Source: Apostichopus japonicus
Taxonomy: Eukaryota; Echinodermata; Holothuroidea; Aspidochirotida; Stichopodidae
DNA: 64,000 bases
Direction of reading: 5' to 3'
NCBI RefSeq assembly: GCF_037975245.1
Contig: NC_092575.1
Span: forward strand, 17,759,810 to 17,823,809
A program made the position numbers and the translations under genes. This document shows positions 23,470 through 35,379 of this stretch, in pieces; position 1 is the first letter of the stretch; each line of letters begins with the position of its first letter. The notes beneath the pieces were generated by a model. It did not search any database. It had not been told where the DNA came from and saw only the letters and a list, made by a program, of their open reading frames with translations.

Positions 23470-24790
23470 TCTGTATTTCTATAGACCTGAGAAAAGCATT
23501 TGACTTATCGATTAAGTTATCGATCTATGGTCTTTCGGAAAATATCTGTTGCATGATTTAAGTTGTATTTGGCAGCAATCTAGTTATGTTAATGGTATGA
23601 TCTCCCCTACAATCCCGCCCGCCCCCCAACACACCGCCAGTAACATGTGGGGTGCCACAGGGGTCAATCCTGGGCCCTTTGCTCTTTGACTTGTTTATAA
23701 ATGACATAGGTCAAAGTATTAATTATTGCTCTGTTCATAATAGTATGTAAATGATTCAACATTTAACATAAAGAGAAAATCCATGGATTGATTTAAATAT
23801 CATACTTAATGAGGATATGGCTAATGTTAGTAGATGTTGCAAGAAACACAAATTGGTTATAAAATAGTAATCAAACTAAAAGCATGTTGATTGGTTCGAG
23901 ACAAAGGCTGAAATCCAATCAAAATAACAGATTAAATAATTGCCTTGAAGATACTGTAATCTAGAGCATACGTTGTGAATCGATCATTCTGGGCGTAAAA
24001 AGCGACAATGAATTATCTTTGGATGAACAGTTCGATTCTGTTTTCAAGCTCCTATCCATGGTAGATTGGCTTTACGTGGGCGTATCAAAGCCATTCATTG
24101 GTACTAACGCTTTTGTCATTCAATATTTTAGTGGATATATTTTACCGATGTTTGAGTATTGTAGTTTAGTTTGGGGTATGATTAGTGCTAGAAATGTTCT
24201 CAGACTCATTTACAGAGAGTGACAGCAAGAATTATTCTCAATGCAACATTCGATGATAGATCAGAAGACCTATTTAAAAAACAGTGAACTGATTCCCACT
24301 CATAAAACATTTAAAATGTAAAAGATTGAGAATAGTCTTGTCAAGACCCTAGTATGAACAGCCTAGTGTATACCTTTCTTTTTCACAAAGCTATTATCCT
24401 GTATCAATTTGCTGTACTGCCCACAGAACGCTGGCCCGGCAACGCTTTCGATTGATACCAATTTGTATCGGACAGATCCTCGAGCATGTAAAATACAGTG
24501 GGCAAGCACATTCGTGTTAGGCAGAAATGGACTCTGAGGCATGAAGAATATGTTTGCACGCCAGAAAAAGAGTATTACAAACGACCTGGCCAAGACTAGA
24601 TTGAGAATGGTGTATAAGTCCTTAAATGGTCTGGCTACACAGTACCTTGCGGACATTGTTACGTCACACCAACGATACACATCACTAATCCCCAAAGTCC
24701 ACTACAAGGAATGAGTTATTATAAGAAGGCGGCGATAGTCAGTAGTACAGGTTCCTATATGCTGCCTCTAAGGTGTGGAATGAATTGTAT
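23470..24790 (+). pseudogene. Decayed non-LTR retrotransposon (LINE) reverse transcriptase
   Basis: Translated pieces match LINE reverse transcriptase in the right order: IDLRKAFDL (near 23480); CGVPQGSILGPLLF then FINDI (near 23640-23710, the palm-domain block); ILPMFEYCSLVWG (near 24140); RVTARIILNATFDDRSEDLF (near 24220-24280); KTRLRMVYKSLNGLATQYL (near 24592-24650); and AASKVWNEL (near 24760). The frame changes several times, the catalytic YADD block is lost and stops are frequent. Part of it (about 24330-24520) resembles 30190-30370 and may be a separate insertion. The block style fits the CR1/L2/Jockey group. Confidence 0.85.
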
Positions 24791-24794
24791 TTAA

Positions 24795-25147
24795 AGGGTG
24801 TGAAGACTCGCGCAAAAAGAAACGCCTAATGCCGGTAATCTGACCTAGTTTCGAATGAGGTGTAACAAAAGTTTTAGACACCACTATCGATCCCAGAAAA
24901 TACACACAAAGCTTGCTACCGTCGGTAATTAGACACTAGTGTACAGTCAGTACATTTACAGCTGCGGTCAATACCCACATTACAGTGTACAAACGATACA
25001 GCGATGAACATCTCAGGTCAAGCTAAAGAAAACAAGGTATCATATTTCATTACTGTCTGCATTGAGAAAAACTTCACTTGCAAGTAACGGAAAGTTAACT
25101 TTTTTTTCACAGGGCGGCACGCGGTTTGGGGCGAGTCTTCAATGCCT
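24795..25147 (-). mobile_element. TTAA-flanked MITE copy A, 353 bp
   Basis: Bounded by TTAA at 24791-24794 and 25148-25151. The ends are inverted: left AGGGTGTGAAGACTCGC, right complement AGGCATTGAAGACTCGC. The whole element is the reverse complement of 41804-42158, sharing the blocks CTACCGTCGGTAATTAGACA and TCAGGTCAAGCTAAAG. There is no ORF. A TTAA target site is typical of piggyBac-like and some other DNA transposons. Confidence 0.85.
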
Positions 25148-25149
25148 TT

Positions 25150-25675
25150 AAGTTGTGTAAAAATACCAACTCTTTAAAACACCTTTAAACGTTATAGCCA
25201 GGACTTTTTCTTTACATTCATGTTTCTTACGTTTCCTTATTTCGTTGATGGTTCCTTGCTCTATTTATATACTTTGTATTTTCTGTTTCTTCTTTATTGT
25301 CGTCATTCTGTGGTACTCGTTATTTATTCTGTCTTATTATAAAGTGTGAATCGTCGTGAACCTTTTGAGTCTATCTCTAAATGCAAACGTCATGAAAGTA
25401 TATCACGAAAGGAATCTATAATTATATATATGCATTGTGATTCACTGTGTGCTGCTGTCCCTTTCAAACCACAATTGACCCATTGAAGGAATAATGCAGG
25501 GTACACTCTACTGCGTATTTAAGGAATGTCTTTTGAGTTTCTTCAATAGAAAAGATCTTAAAAACTAGCAAGGAATACCAGTACCGACCAGTACGAAGTT
25601 TATTTTGACGTGTAAGAGTGTCACGAAATTAAGCCACACAATTAACCACAACGACACCGTTAGTAAATATCCATA
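25150..25675. other. Non-coding stretch, no gene recognised
   Basis: AT-rich and T-rich; nothing recognised. Confidence 0.4.
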
Positions 25676-25693
25676 GTTCACTTAGCTTGTTCA

Positions 25694-26211
25694 CCCTTAC
25701 CGAAAATCCAGATCTGGCTTTATATCTGGTTTAATCTGGCCATATCAAGCCTTTATCTGGCCATATAAAGCCATATACAACTTGATATAGAGTAGATATA
25801 GAGCAGATATGCAGATAAAGTTTTATATGGCCATATAAAGCCAGATATAACTGGATTATCTGGATTTTCTTGATATCAACCAGATAAAGTTGTATCTGGC
25901 CCAGAAATGGATGGCAAAACATTTAGCCAGATACAATTTTATATGGGCCATATAACAGTTTATCTGGATTTTCTTTATATCAACCAGATAAAGTTTTATC
26001 TGGCCCAGATATGGATGCAATAAAATTTAACCAGATAAACTTTTATATGGGCCATATAAAACTTCATCTTATATCAAGTTATATCTTTCCAAATTTGTAT
26101 CTGGCCAGATATAAATTCCAGATCTGGAGCAGATCTGGCCCAGATTGAAATTCCAGATCTGGTCCAGTTCTGGATTTTATATCTGGCCCAGATCTGTGAT
26201 TTCGGTAAGGG
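25694..26211. mobile_element. Palindrome-rich CCAGAT element with CCCTTACCGAAA inverted ends
   Basis: The ends are inverted: CCCTTACCGAAAATCCAGAT at the left, and GATTTCGGTAAGGG at the right (26198-26211), 12 bp perfect. The interior is made almost wholly of the words CCAGATAAAG, TTTTATCTGGCCC, AGATCTGG and their complements, so it is internally self-complementary at many scales. CACTTAGCT occurs just outside on both sides (25679-25687 and 26212-26220). On the left it is separated from the inverted end by six bases, so its status as a target duplication is uncertain. No ORF of interest. Probably a non-autonomous DNA element. Confidence 0.75.
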
Positions 26212-26224
26212 CACTTAGCTGCAA

Positions 26225-29040
26225 ACATTTAATGTACAGGGACATCATATAAACTGATGTGTGGTTTAATGGCTTCAGATTCATGTTGTATAAGACATAG
26301 ATATTAAAGACTTTAGTTCTATCACTTTTAGTTCACCACACAGTTAGACATTACTCTAAATCTTTCTTTAGCAATGCTGGAAGTAATGCTGGGACAGTGG
26401 ATTGAGATACTAATGAAAAAGCTTCGCATTTATAACGGAAAGGAGTCGTGTATTTGTCCCACTGCAACAGGAACAGAGAAAAGAGGGGAACGCTGTCCCC
26501 ACCACTTTAAAATTGACAGCAGAAATATTCCCCTCCCCCACCCTCCCCCACCCTCCCCCACCCTTCCCTGCGCATCCTCACCTTTCTTTCATGGACGGAT
26601 GAACTCGGCTCATTCAATCAATCTGGTTCCTTTGTGTTAGCAAAATGAGTGACAGGCAATCACGTGATCAAGTGTTAATAATGATGATAATAATAAACGG
26701 GCGTTTCTGAAGCGCTCGTACAAGAAATGTATCACAGCGCTGTAAAAACAAAAACAATAGAATACGATGCGACAGAAAAGCAAATATATACAAGTTTTCG
26801 TTTCATAGACCTCACCGACTCATATAATATCTTTCATAAATTTATCGACATTTTGACAAGTAATCAATATTTCTATGATACTCTTCAATTTTACAGTATA
26901 GAAAGTACAAATGCTTTCCCCACCTATGTTTTCCCGACTGACGATGGAGGTGGGGGGAGGCATGATTCCCTTCCCTACCCTACCCTACCCCTTCGCCTTT
27001 TGCGCCCCCCACTGGTATACACTCAAATCGAACACAGGTAGTCATCGAACTGTTGCTGTAAGGACCAAAACTACAATATCCTAGGTCAACCCCCCCCCAC
27101 CCCCAATTAAACGGTAACTTGGATAATCGGGCAGTGTGCCTGCGCTGAGTCTGATAAGACTATACGGACTGATCCAGATTGGGTCAGTTTTAAGTCGCAC
27201 CGGCTTCACAATGGAGGGGCGGTGCAGGGGAGAGGGTGGGGGGGGGGGATGACAATGATGTAGCGTTTTCCTCACATAGTGCGGCTGTTAATGATTTATG
27301 ACTACAAATATAGCCAATCGCCGCGAAATAACTTAACTAATTATTTTGTATGTGATCTACACAGGCATATAAGACGTTAACAGAAACAGATATTGCGTTA
27401 TTCTTCCTCGACTGGCGATGTAGGTGAGTATCGCGACCCATGCCCCCTTTAAATGTGCGAGGGGGGGGGGTAGGGTGGGATCAGTCGGTCGTGAGGCTAT
27501 TAATATTAAAGACAATAAAAAAATAATAGGTCACAACAGTCAAGACGAGCGACATCGCTGACTTTGGTATTGTACCATATCATTATTTATCAATTTTACC
27601 TTCCCCATTATCAAATTGGGACAATTATGTTTTTCAAGTTGTCCTTAGTGTGATTCTTCTAAGCAATTATTGTACTGGCCGTTTAGTCAGTATGTCATAA
27701 TTGTTTTTTTATATCAAACAAATGTTAAGAAATGTCCATATTGTCAGTACGAGTGCTTTGAAGCATGATATGAAAGGACAATGTGGTGTCAGCATTTCAA
27801 AATTGTCCGAACTGGCGACAAGTCGCTATCCCTTACGAAACAATACCGCAACCAATACATCTGGAGTGTGGCGCTCTTTCAATACCAGTAAGTCAATTTC
27901 ATAAAAGAGGCGCTATACCAATATAAACTCATATAATTTCGAAACAGAGGCAAATATTCCCTTCCTGTAGTTGACATTATGGTAATGGTTAAATTAACGG
28001 AACAAAGTTCGAAATTTTGTCAAAAAAAGTCGTTTCCTTTACCTTTAGGTTAGCATTTATGTACCACTGTTCCTTTTTGAGAAATGACCCCTGAGGCTCT
28101 CTCAGCTACACTGGCGGAATTACTTTATATAATGCACATACCATTAGGTTAGACTATTAGATGCAACACAAAACTTAACTAGAAAAAATAGAATTTTTAA
28201 GGCCTCATTGCAAATGACAAGTTTTTTCATAAACATTAAAAATTTGTCAAGTATACCAATGGCGTTGGAATTACAAACAAGGACGTTCTGTTGTTCACAT
28301 AAATGAGTTTAAACTGTAAAGATAGTTATCAGAACTTTTATTGTATTAACGTTACCATTTCAGGCTACACTGAGGAGCCGACTTCATCATCCAAAGACTA
28401 TGGAAGCTTTTTATCTCGAAAACCTTTTTAGCTATATAAGCATAACTAGCATTCAATTCTTTCTTGGACTATAAATATAGCAAGACTGAAATGCTGCTTC
28501 AAGTTTAGTCGACAAGTTAAACAAATACTACTAACTATTACTCAGAACAAGCATCCACAAATACAAACAACAAACAAATAAATCAATGTTCAAGTCCGTA
28601 ATGATACGGCCAATCAGAGATCGACAGGCGACTCTCTAGTTTGGCGCCCATCGATAGGTTCGTAGAGGTCACTAAAGGTAAAAAATCTGGTCTACATATA
28701 TATGTATCCAAAACCTTTTACGGAAATGTTCGTTTCTATTACAGGAAGTAATATATGGATGCTTGAAATGATAAAATTCTTAATTAGGTCTGTTTGGCCG
28801 TAGATATCGTTAAGAAATAAAATACAATCAAAGTAGTCTGCCGCCATGCAAAATTAAATGACTACAGATTTTTGTTTCTTGTGCTCGGCTTTCGGGCTCC
28901 GATTATGTGTACTAATCATTTTCTATTTTCAAGGGAATCTTGATCACCTTTTGCACTAGGCATAACACTACCATGGTGCATGTGAACACAGTCCTAGCTC
29001 TATCAGTCTCCAGTGGACTTGATTTGGAATTGATATTGGA
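26225..29040. other. Non-coding stretch, no gene recognised
   Basis: Includes a CCCTCCCCCA tandem (26529-26562), CCCTACCCTA words near 26972-26988 and poly-G/C runs near 27086, 27238 and 27461. The modest ORFs in it show no recognisable domain. Confidence 0.4.
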
Positions 29041-29049
29041 TTTCATACC

Positions 29050-29372
29050 GGTGCTGTGGCCGAGTGGACAAAGGCGGTGGTATTTAAAGCAACGAGGCTT
29101 AGTAATCGGGAGGATCCGGGTTCGATACCCAGCCGGGTCATAGCAAGACTGGTTTTTCATTCAAGAGCAATCTACGGTTTTCCCATCCGAAATAACTTTC
29201 TAGTTGAAAAAATTCCATATTTGAGTTAAAATGTTGAATTGGAAGCCACCCGACGTGGAAGTTGTAATCCATAGGCCCTTGCGGATTGCTCCCACATTTG
29301 TGATCACTTAAGCATCGTAAAAATAACTGCTGATTCTGATTCTGATTCTGATTATTATTATTATTATTATTA
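29050..29372 (+). mobile_element. tRNA-derived SINE with (TGATTC)n(TTA)n tail
   Basis: The head has RNA polymerase III box A-like TGGCCGAGTGG (29057-29067) and box B-like GGTTCGATACC (29119-29129) at tRNA spacing, resembling a class II (Ser/Leu-type) tRNA. The acceptor ends do not pair, so it is not a working tRNA gene. A unique body of about 190 bp follows. The element ends in ACTGC then (TGATTC)3 and (TTA)n at about 29330-29372, a typical SINE tail. I could not establish the target duplication. Confidence 0.8.
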
Positions 29373-29379
29373 TATCCAG

Positions 29380-30100
29380 GTCCTTCCTTGCGTACATTTT
29401 CTTATAAAATCATCATTCTTCATAAAGGGGGGAAAATTATCCTAGTCATATCAAAGTTGTGATCACGTGGTCACACGCCAAAAAATGTAAATTTCGGTCG
29501 CACAATGCCCAATTGAGTACGACCCGATTCAACTCGATCTTCGTGAACTAGTTTTCGAATGTCGTCAGGACATATTGTCTTACGACTGACCCCGGTACAC
29601 GGACCGTTTATTATGACGCAGTGCTCGTAGATCACGTGTAAAATTATTACTGCTTGATTGGTCAATGCTCTTTAGTGGTGGGGTTTATACATGCAAAACC
29701 TATCAGCTGCGTCTCTAACTTCATTGATGAGGGTAAAACGTATCTTACTACATTTGCAAGTCAAAGAAATACCAATAATAACCCACAACCCACACACGTT
29801 GACTATGCACATCGACACAATCTCAGTACCTTCTCATGCATTAAATGTGTCTTTTATTATTATCTGTATCGTTATCCAGCTGTGTTGTCCTTAATTTCAA
29901 AGTATTTGAATTATTCGGAATAACATTACGGATCTACGATTCGCACCGGAAAATAATAAAGATTGCCAGTCATACATGCCCATCCATGCAGTACAGATAC
30001 TAGCTATGGGTGAAAACATTCTTGAGGAAACGATTCTTACCTGTCGAACAAAACAACTTTCCAATGAATTAGGATTATGTAACACCATCTCCCCCCCCCC
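29380..30100. other. Non-coding stretch, no gene recognised
   Basis: No exon recognised; a poly-C run lies near 30091-30100. Confidence 0.35.
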
Positions 30101-30121
30101 CGTTCCCGCCCTCCGTACAAA

Positions 30122-30485
30122 CTCTATATACAACATAACAAATAATACTTCGTTGAAGAAAGATTATGAAGGCCTAATGCTAGCTCCTTCATAGTCTTGT
30201 TAAGACCCTAGTATACTATAGGCAACTACTTCAGTATGAGCCGGCCGAAAGCATACTCTATGTTAGATCTGTGGTGTATGCTTATAGTGCGCCCCCAATT
30301 TCCTCATTTTGTTTTCGATACTTTGTAACGGACAGATCCTCGGGCAAGTTTAATTCAGTGGACAAGCGCCCTCGTACCACCATCACCCCACACCCCCCTT
30401 CGTTCACCCTCTATATACAACATAACAAATAATATTTCGTCGAAGAAAGGTTATGAAGGCCTATATGCTAGCTCTTACATGGTCT
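30122..30485. repeat. Two copies of an about 75-bp unit, 287 bp apart, with a segment shared with 24330-24520
   Basis: CTCTATATACAACATAACAA starts at about 30122 and again near 30409, each followed by a GAAGAAAG-TTATGAAGGCCTA stretch. Between them, AAGACCCTAGTA (near 30203) and GGACAGATCCTCGGGCAAG (near 30332) parallel AAGACCCTAGTA (near 24343) and GGACAGATCCTCGAGCATG (near 24470). This is an interspersed repeat of unknown class. Confidence 0.6.
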
Positions 30486-30489
30486 GCGG

Positions 30490-32000
30490 CGAGAATGTCC
30501 TTTGAAACTCTCACTACTTCAAGTCTAAAGGACCTTAGTATGTCCATTTTACCCCCACCACCTCTCCCCACCTCCCCTTACTCCTGTAAGTACCCGTGCA
30601 ATGTGTGAGAAGACAAGCTGGACAGACAGTCAGATATCAAATATTGTATACCTTTGTAATAAACTATAGAGCCTGCGTACGATCCCCACAACACTTGATT
30701 TATTCTCAACCCCAAGGCCCCTTTCATCGAGACTGTTGTGTACATTGTTATGCATGCGTTACAGTGGTGCATCGTACGTCGATACGGTGTATAGGCATAC
30801 GCGAAACCTTCGCCTGCCATCTTTCATGGGGGGTTTCCTATTGACTAGAAGACGGTTATTTCCGTAACAATGTCAGTCCAGAGGGGAGATATTGTAGGCC
30901 TGAATGATGGGGAATCTCTACAGTATCATGTTTGTTTCCCCAAAACAAGAGATTCACCGTAGTTCAACCTTGTAAGTCTAAATGCCGACTTCTAGAATTC
31001 TGAACATCTATATTTTGACAGTTCGGCATCAACTTACGAGTAGAGACTATATCCGGAAGAAAAAAAATGCATTTTCATGCACATTTCTTGTCTTCGCATA
31101 TATCCTTCACCAACAAGAACATTCCTATTGAACATTCGCTTGCTAAATAAGATGTGAGTAAATTGGGCTCACCGATCACCAAGACCTCAAGTTTTTTTCA
31201 TCTCTCAAGACAAGTTATAATGTGGCAAGTTGCATTGTCTCGAGAAGTACGGTATTGCATGATACTACATGACAAGTGACGTACACGTAGAAAGCTGTGA
31301 CGTAACCATCGAATGGGCGTAACCAAGCATGGATCTCACTGTACTTGCGCAACTGGGGTATTATTTTTACGGCGGCTTCTTCGAACGATTGTACCGTGAG
31401 CGTAATTTTTTTTCCTAGGAGGGTAGCACAGTACCTCAAATGTGTAGGGGTACATCCAATAATGTTCATGTACATGTCAATATGGACCTATAAGTATATG
31501 TCAAAATATTGGCCTCACTTTGAATGAATGGTCATTCCCAGTGACACCCCCCCCCCCCCGTTCTCAACAAGCCTGGTTTCGTGCCTAGACATGTGTCAGT
31601 GTTTGTGAAGTATTCTAGTAGATATTTCAAACTGAATTTTGACGCGTTTCTATTAAACAGGCTACTGTTACCTTCAATACAACATTGAAAAGAACAGGAT
31701 GAGGTCAAGAGAGAAATGTGCGATGTTATTGAAGAGTCAACTTTTGCATACGACTCAAGGTTAGTCACTGTCAACAACATGATCAATTAAATCCCCCGTG
31801 CCCCTCCCCCGACCCGTGCAGACTTACGTACCCCCCCCCCCCCCTCCATATGAATCATCATTATATGTACAAAAATCTCAGAGTATATTGTTCCTCTCCT
31901 TAAAGTTTTGGTTCCCCTCCTTATATTGTTGATGGCCCAGCAACTCAGAATCCTTCGTTACGGGCATGAGTACATGTTTTTTATTTTGTTTTTATGACAT
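30490..32000. other. Region upstream of the ODAD1-like exons, no gene recognised
   Basis: I looked here on the plus strand for further coiled-coil exons of the downstream gene and found none. Poly-C runs lie at 31546-31559 and 31833-31843. Confidence 0.4.
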
Positions 32001-32107
32001 ACTTTTCAGGGAGTTGCTCATTGGTTGTCTTCTATTGATAATTGTTTTACGTTTACAATTTATACAAAAAAAAAATCATTTCTTGTCGTTTTGCAAACAA
32101 AACTTAG

Positions 32108-35100
32108 GGATGAAGCTCACTCGAAGATGACCGCTCTGAGAGATAGGAGTGAGAAGGACCAAACCAATTACAATCTGGAAGTGAAAGAGCTGAAGCGAAT
32201 CATCGACCACGAGCAAAATTTGAAGGAATTTATGAATGTCAAAGCTCAAGAGAGAACAGAACAGAAGGCAATCGAGGCAGCGAAAAGAAAGAAAAGAGGT
32301 AGGCGATTTAGTTACGGGGATTTCCTACGAAAGTTATAACATCACAAATATTGAGTCAATTGCCACAGTTATATTGCTAGCAGTAACAATCATTCAGAAA
32401 TTGGTTACAGTAGATTGCATTGTTGCATTTTTTTTTTTTATTATTATTCGACAATATGATGTGGATGAAAGGTTACTCTACTTTATCATTTTACATTTTC
32501 AGATCTTGTTTTATCATATCAGTGTTACTATTTGTTCATAATTTAAGAAGTTAATTTTCTCATTGTTATAAACTATTTTTTGTTGTTGCTTGTCACATAT
32601 ATTTGCTATTTGTTCGAGACGCAACAGTAGGGGATGAAAGGGGGGGGGGGGAAGTGAGAAGGTATTTTAGGCAATAGAGTAACCTTTCGAAAACTCAATA
32701 ACCAACTGCCTTATCCTTTTATACAATCCAGCCGAGGAACTCGCGATCGCACATCCACCATCTTATTCCGAAGAAATGAAACAGTTTGAGGCATCAATGG
32801 GAAGAATTATTGAAATCGAAAAACAATCAGATTTGGATATCCTGGTTCGAAAGTTTATTCAAAAGGAGGACGCTAACTTCGCTCTGTTTAATTATGTCAA
32901 CGAATTAAACAATGACATCGAATGTTTCCAGAGAGACATCAAAGGATTGAGCGAAGATATGCTGGTCTTCAAGGAACAAGGATTGGTCGTCAGTGATCAG
33001 AGGAGGAAGATTATGAAAGGGCTAGAGGTAGGCCATTAAACCGCTCATTTCAAGGAAAATGACAACATTAATTTTTTTGTGGTTTTGCTGAACGTTTTGA
33101 GGAAACAAAACGTAAGCAGAGAAGGGACATGCATGAATGAAAGTGACTTGACAGCATTATCTATGTCTTGAAGGAACAGTTATAGGTCAGCACCTCGGAT
33201 AACAATGTCGCCCCCAAATATCGTTTACATTGCAGTACGTTGCATTTGTTTCAATGTCGATGGATGTTGAAATTCCTGTTTTTATGAGAAAGGGGGGGGG
33301 GAAGGGAAGATGGGAGGGCCAGGAGGAAGGGGTGCCGTGAACTTTAAGTATAGGGTCTTAAAAGGCTGAATAAAACTATGGGTTTCCAATAACCGACGGA
33401 AGATCCGACGTTATACTCGTTTGAACATAATATACACATACACACACACACACACATAGCCTATACTGATAAAATATAACTTAGACTGATCGAATACGGA
33501 AAGGTTCATATATCCGCGTTCATGCTATAGAACGCATAACTGTGCCGTATAGGTATGAATATTCATTTTTCCAATTTGTAACATGTTTCGTCATTGATTC
33601 TGTTTTCAGGGTAAGTGTAGTATTCTGACCAAAGAACTATCTACCAACGAGAATGCCATGAGAAAGACAAACAAAAGATTAGACTTGGTCAAGTCTAGCG
33701 TCATCGGCATATGTCGACGTATTGGATGTGATGATAGCAGTATTTTGGAAAAAAACTTGGCTGCTCGGATGGCATCACCAACGACAACGCTCTATCATAC
33801 CTTGGCCTTATTGAACAACTTGCCAACGAGTTTCTGTTAATTAAGAAATATCAAAAAGCGAAAGTAAGTAAAGTTATTGTAAAAGTCTTTTGTATGATAA
33901 CACTATAACAATTGATGTGATATCATATATACAGGACTTAGTGCAAGCTCTCAGAAGATTGCCGGATTTTCAATTCCCCAATGTATCCCAGTATCTCCTC
34001 TTCTCATCGACACCAGTCCATAATATCATCTAAAACTGTCATGTGTACACGTTTCTTTATTAACTTAAGTACCCGACTCCAACCTCATCCACCCCACCCC
34101 CGCCCCCCCCCCAAAAAAAAACGCCTTCCACCCACATGTGGAGTTGCAACTCCGCTTTCCGTTCCTTTCGATCGTTTAGAAAAGAAAAGAAGACATTTGT
34201 TACATAATCTCTTCCTAAAGTGCCTTCTTTATCCTTATATCACTATACTTTGCAATGTCAAACTTGTACGTTAAGAAAGGATACAAAATATCTCACTTAA
34301 GTATATCTTGCTAAGCACTTTCTTTCCATTTCCAGGAGGCATCCGGGAAAGGTGACCCAGGTCAGCAAGCACAAAACGCCAAACAAGCTGCCAGTATTAC
34401 AGCGGCCCGTTTACGACCCGTCAGTGTTGCTAGCGTCCACATCTTACCTCCAACCATTGAGCAAGTGTAAGTAATTGCAGTCACAATTGTCTTTTTCAAA
34501 AGTTAACAGAGAAAGACTACACGGTTTCATTGAAGTTGTTGTAACTTCTTGAATTAACCTGCATAGAAGATTTCCAGGAGGTTTACGCAGCTGAAAAACC
34601 TCGCCATAAATTTTTTTTGGCATGTAGTTATTGATACAAGAGTATGGGCTTTAGGAATGACAATGCAGTAAATTCTGGTAAAAGGCATATTGTTAAACAC
34701 ATTGACACTAATTTACGTTGATTTTTACTTTGGCAGCATTTTTACCCGATAAAAATGTCTTTTTTTTTCTAGTAATTGGCTAAACACGACGCAGGAATAC
34801 GTCTTAGAGCCGGATTGCTTATGCGCATTTCAATACCTTTTGCGCAACAAAAGGAAACTTAGAGTCACTTCGTACGCATTGGTGTATGTGCCCAAAATTC
34901 TGATTTCGCACAATATGTATAACCATCCTCTATAGTTACCTACTTCTACAGTAGTCTACTGTATACGTTATGTGAAAAAAAGGGCGAACGATCATACCTG
35001 GCTAGCCTGCACCAAAATGGTTGGAGTTAAGTCCAGGTTTACCCATCGGTTACCCACTTACACCAATCGGTTACCCACGTAAACACCTTGCGTATATGAA

Positions 35101-35376
35101 CGATTCTACATTCTTTTATCGATTAATTTTTATTATATTATTGAATCAAATGTTTAGTTTCTCTTATTTTTTTTGCCTTTTTGGTACAACAGTGAACAGG
35201 AAGAATCCGACTCTGATTCTGAGACATCCAGTATTGACGAAACCCAACCTCTACCACCGGAAGTACTTCGATCACGTGCTGCTAAAATGGTCCAACGAAA
35301 AGAGCGAAAGAGAGATAAAGTATCGAGTAAAACACCCGCTCCTAATGAAGGACAAAACAAAGTAGAAAAACAATAA
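32108..35376 (+). CDS. C-terminal exons of an ODAD1/CCDC63-like outer dynein arm docking protein (frameshift in exon 3)
   Basis: Five exons with good splice sites: 32108-32298, 32732-33027, 33610-33863, 34336-34466 and 35193-35376 (stop TAA). Phases fit across all junctions. Exon 1 encodes a charged coiled coil with RIIDHEQNLKEFMNVKAQER. Exon 2 has the family signature ENCODED as DANFALFNYVNELNNDIE. Exon 3 continues the coil, exon 4 is a Gln/Ala-rich linker, and exon 5 is an acidic then basic tail (SDSDSETSS...RKERKRDK). Proteins of this family tether outer dynein arms to ciliary doublet microtubules. Exon 3 needs a one-base correction at the A7 run 33749-33755: upstream reads DDSSILE, downstream in another frame GITNDNALSYLGLIEQLANE, and staying in frame gives a stop at 33838. 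No 5' exons are seen in the window, so this may be a truncated copy, or the 5' exons may be distant or unrecognised. Confidence 0.85.
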
Positions 35377-35379
35377 ATT

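Noticed and set aside
29050-29140. A tRNA-Ser/Leu gene
   Set aside because: Boxes A and B are present, but the acceptor ends do not pair and the sequence continues into a SINE body and tail.
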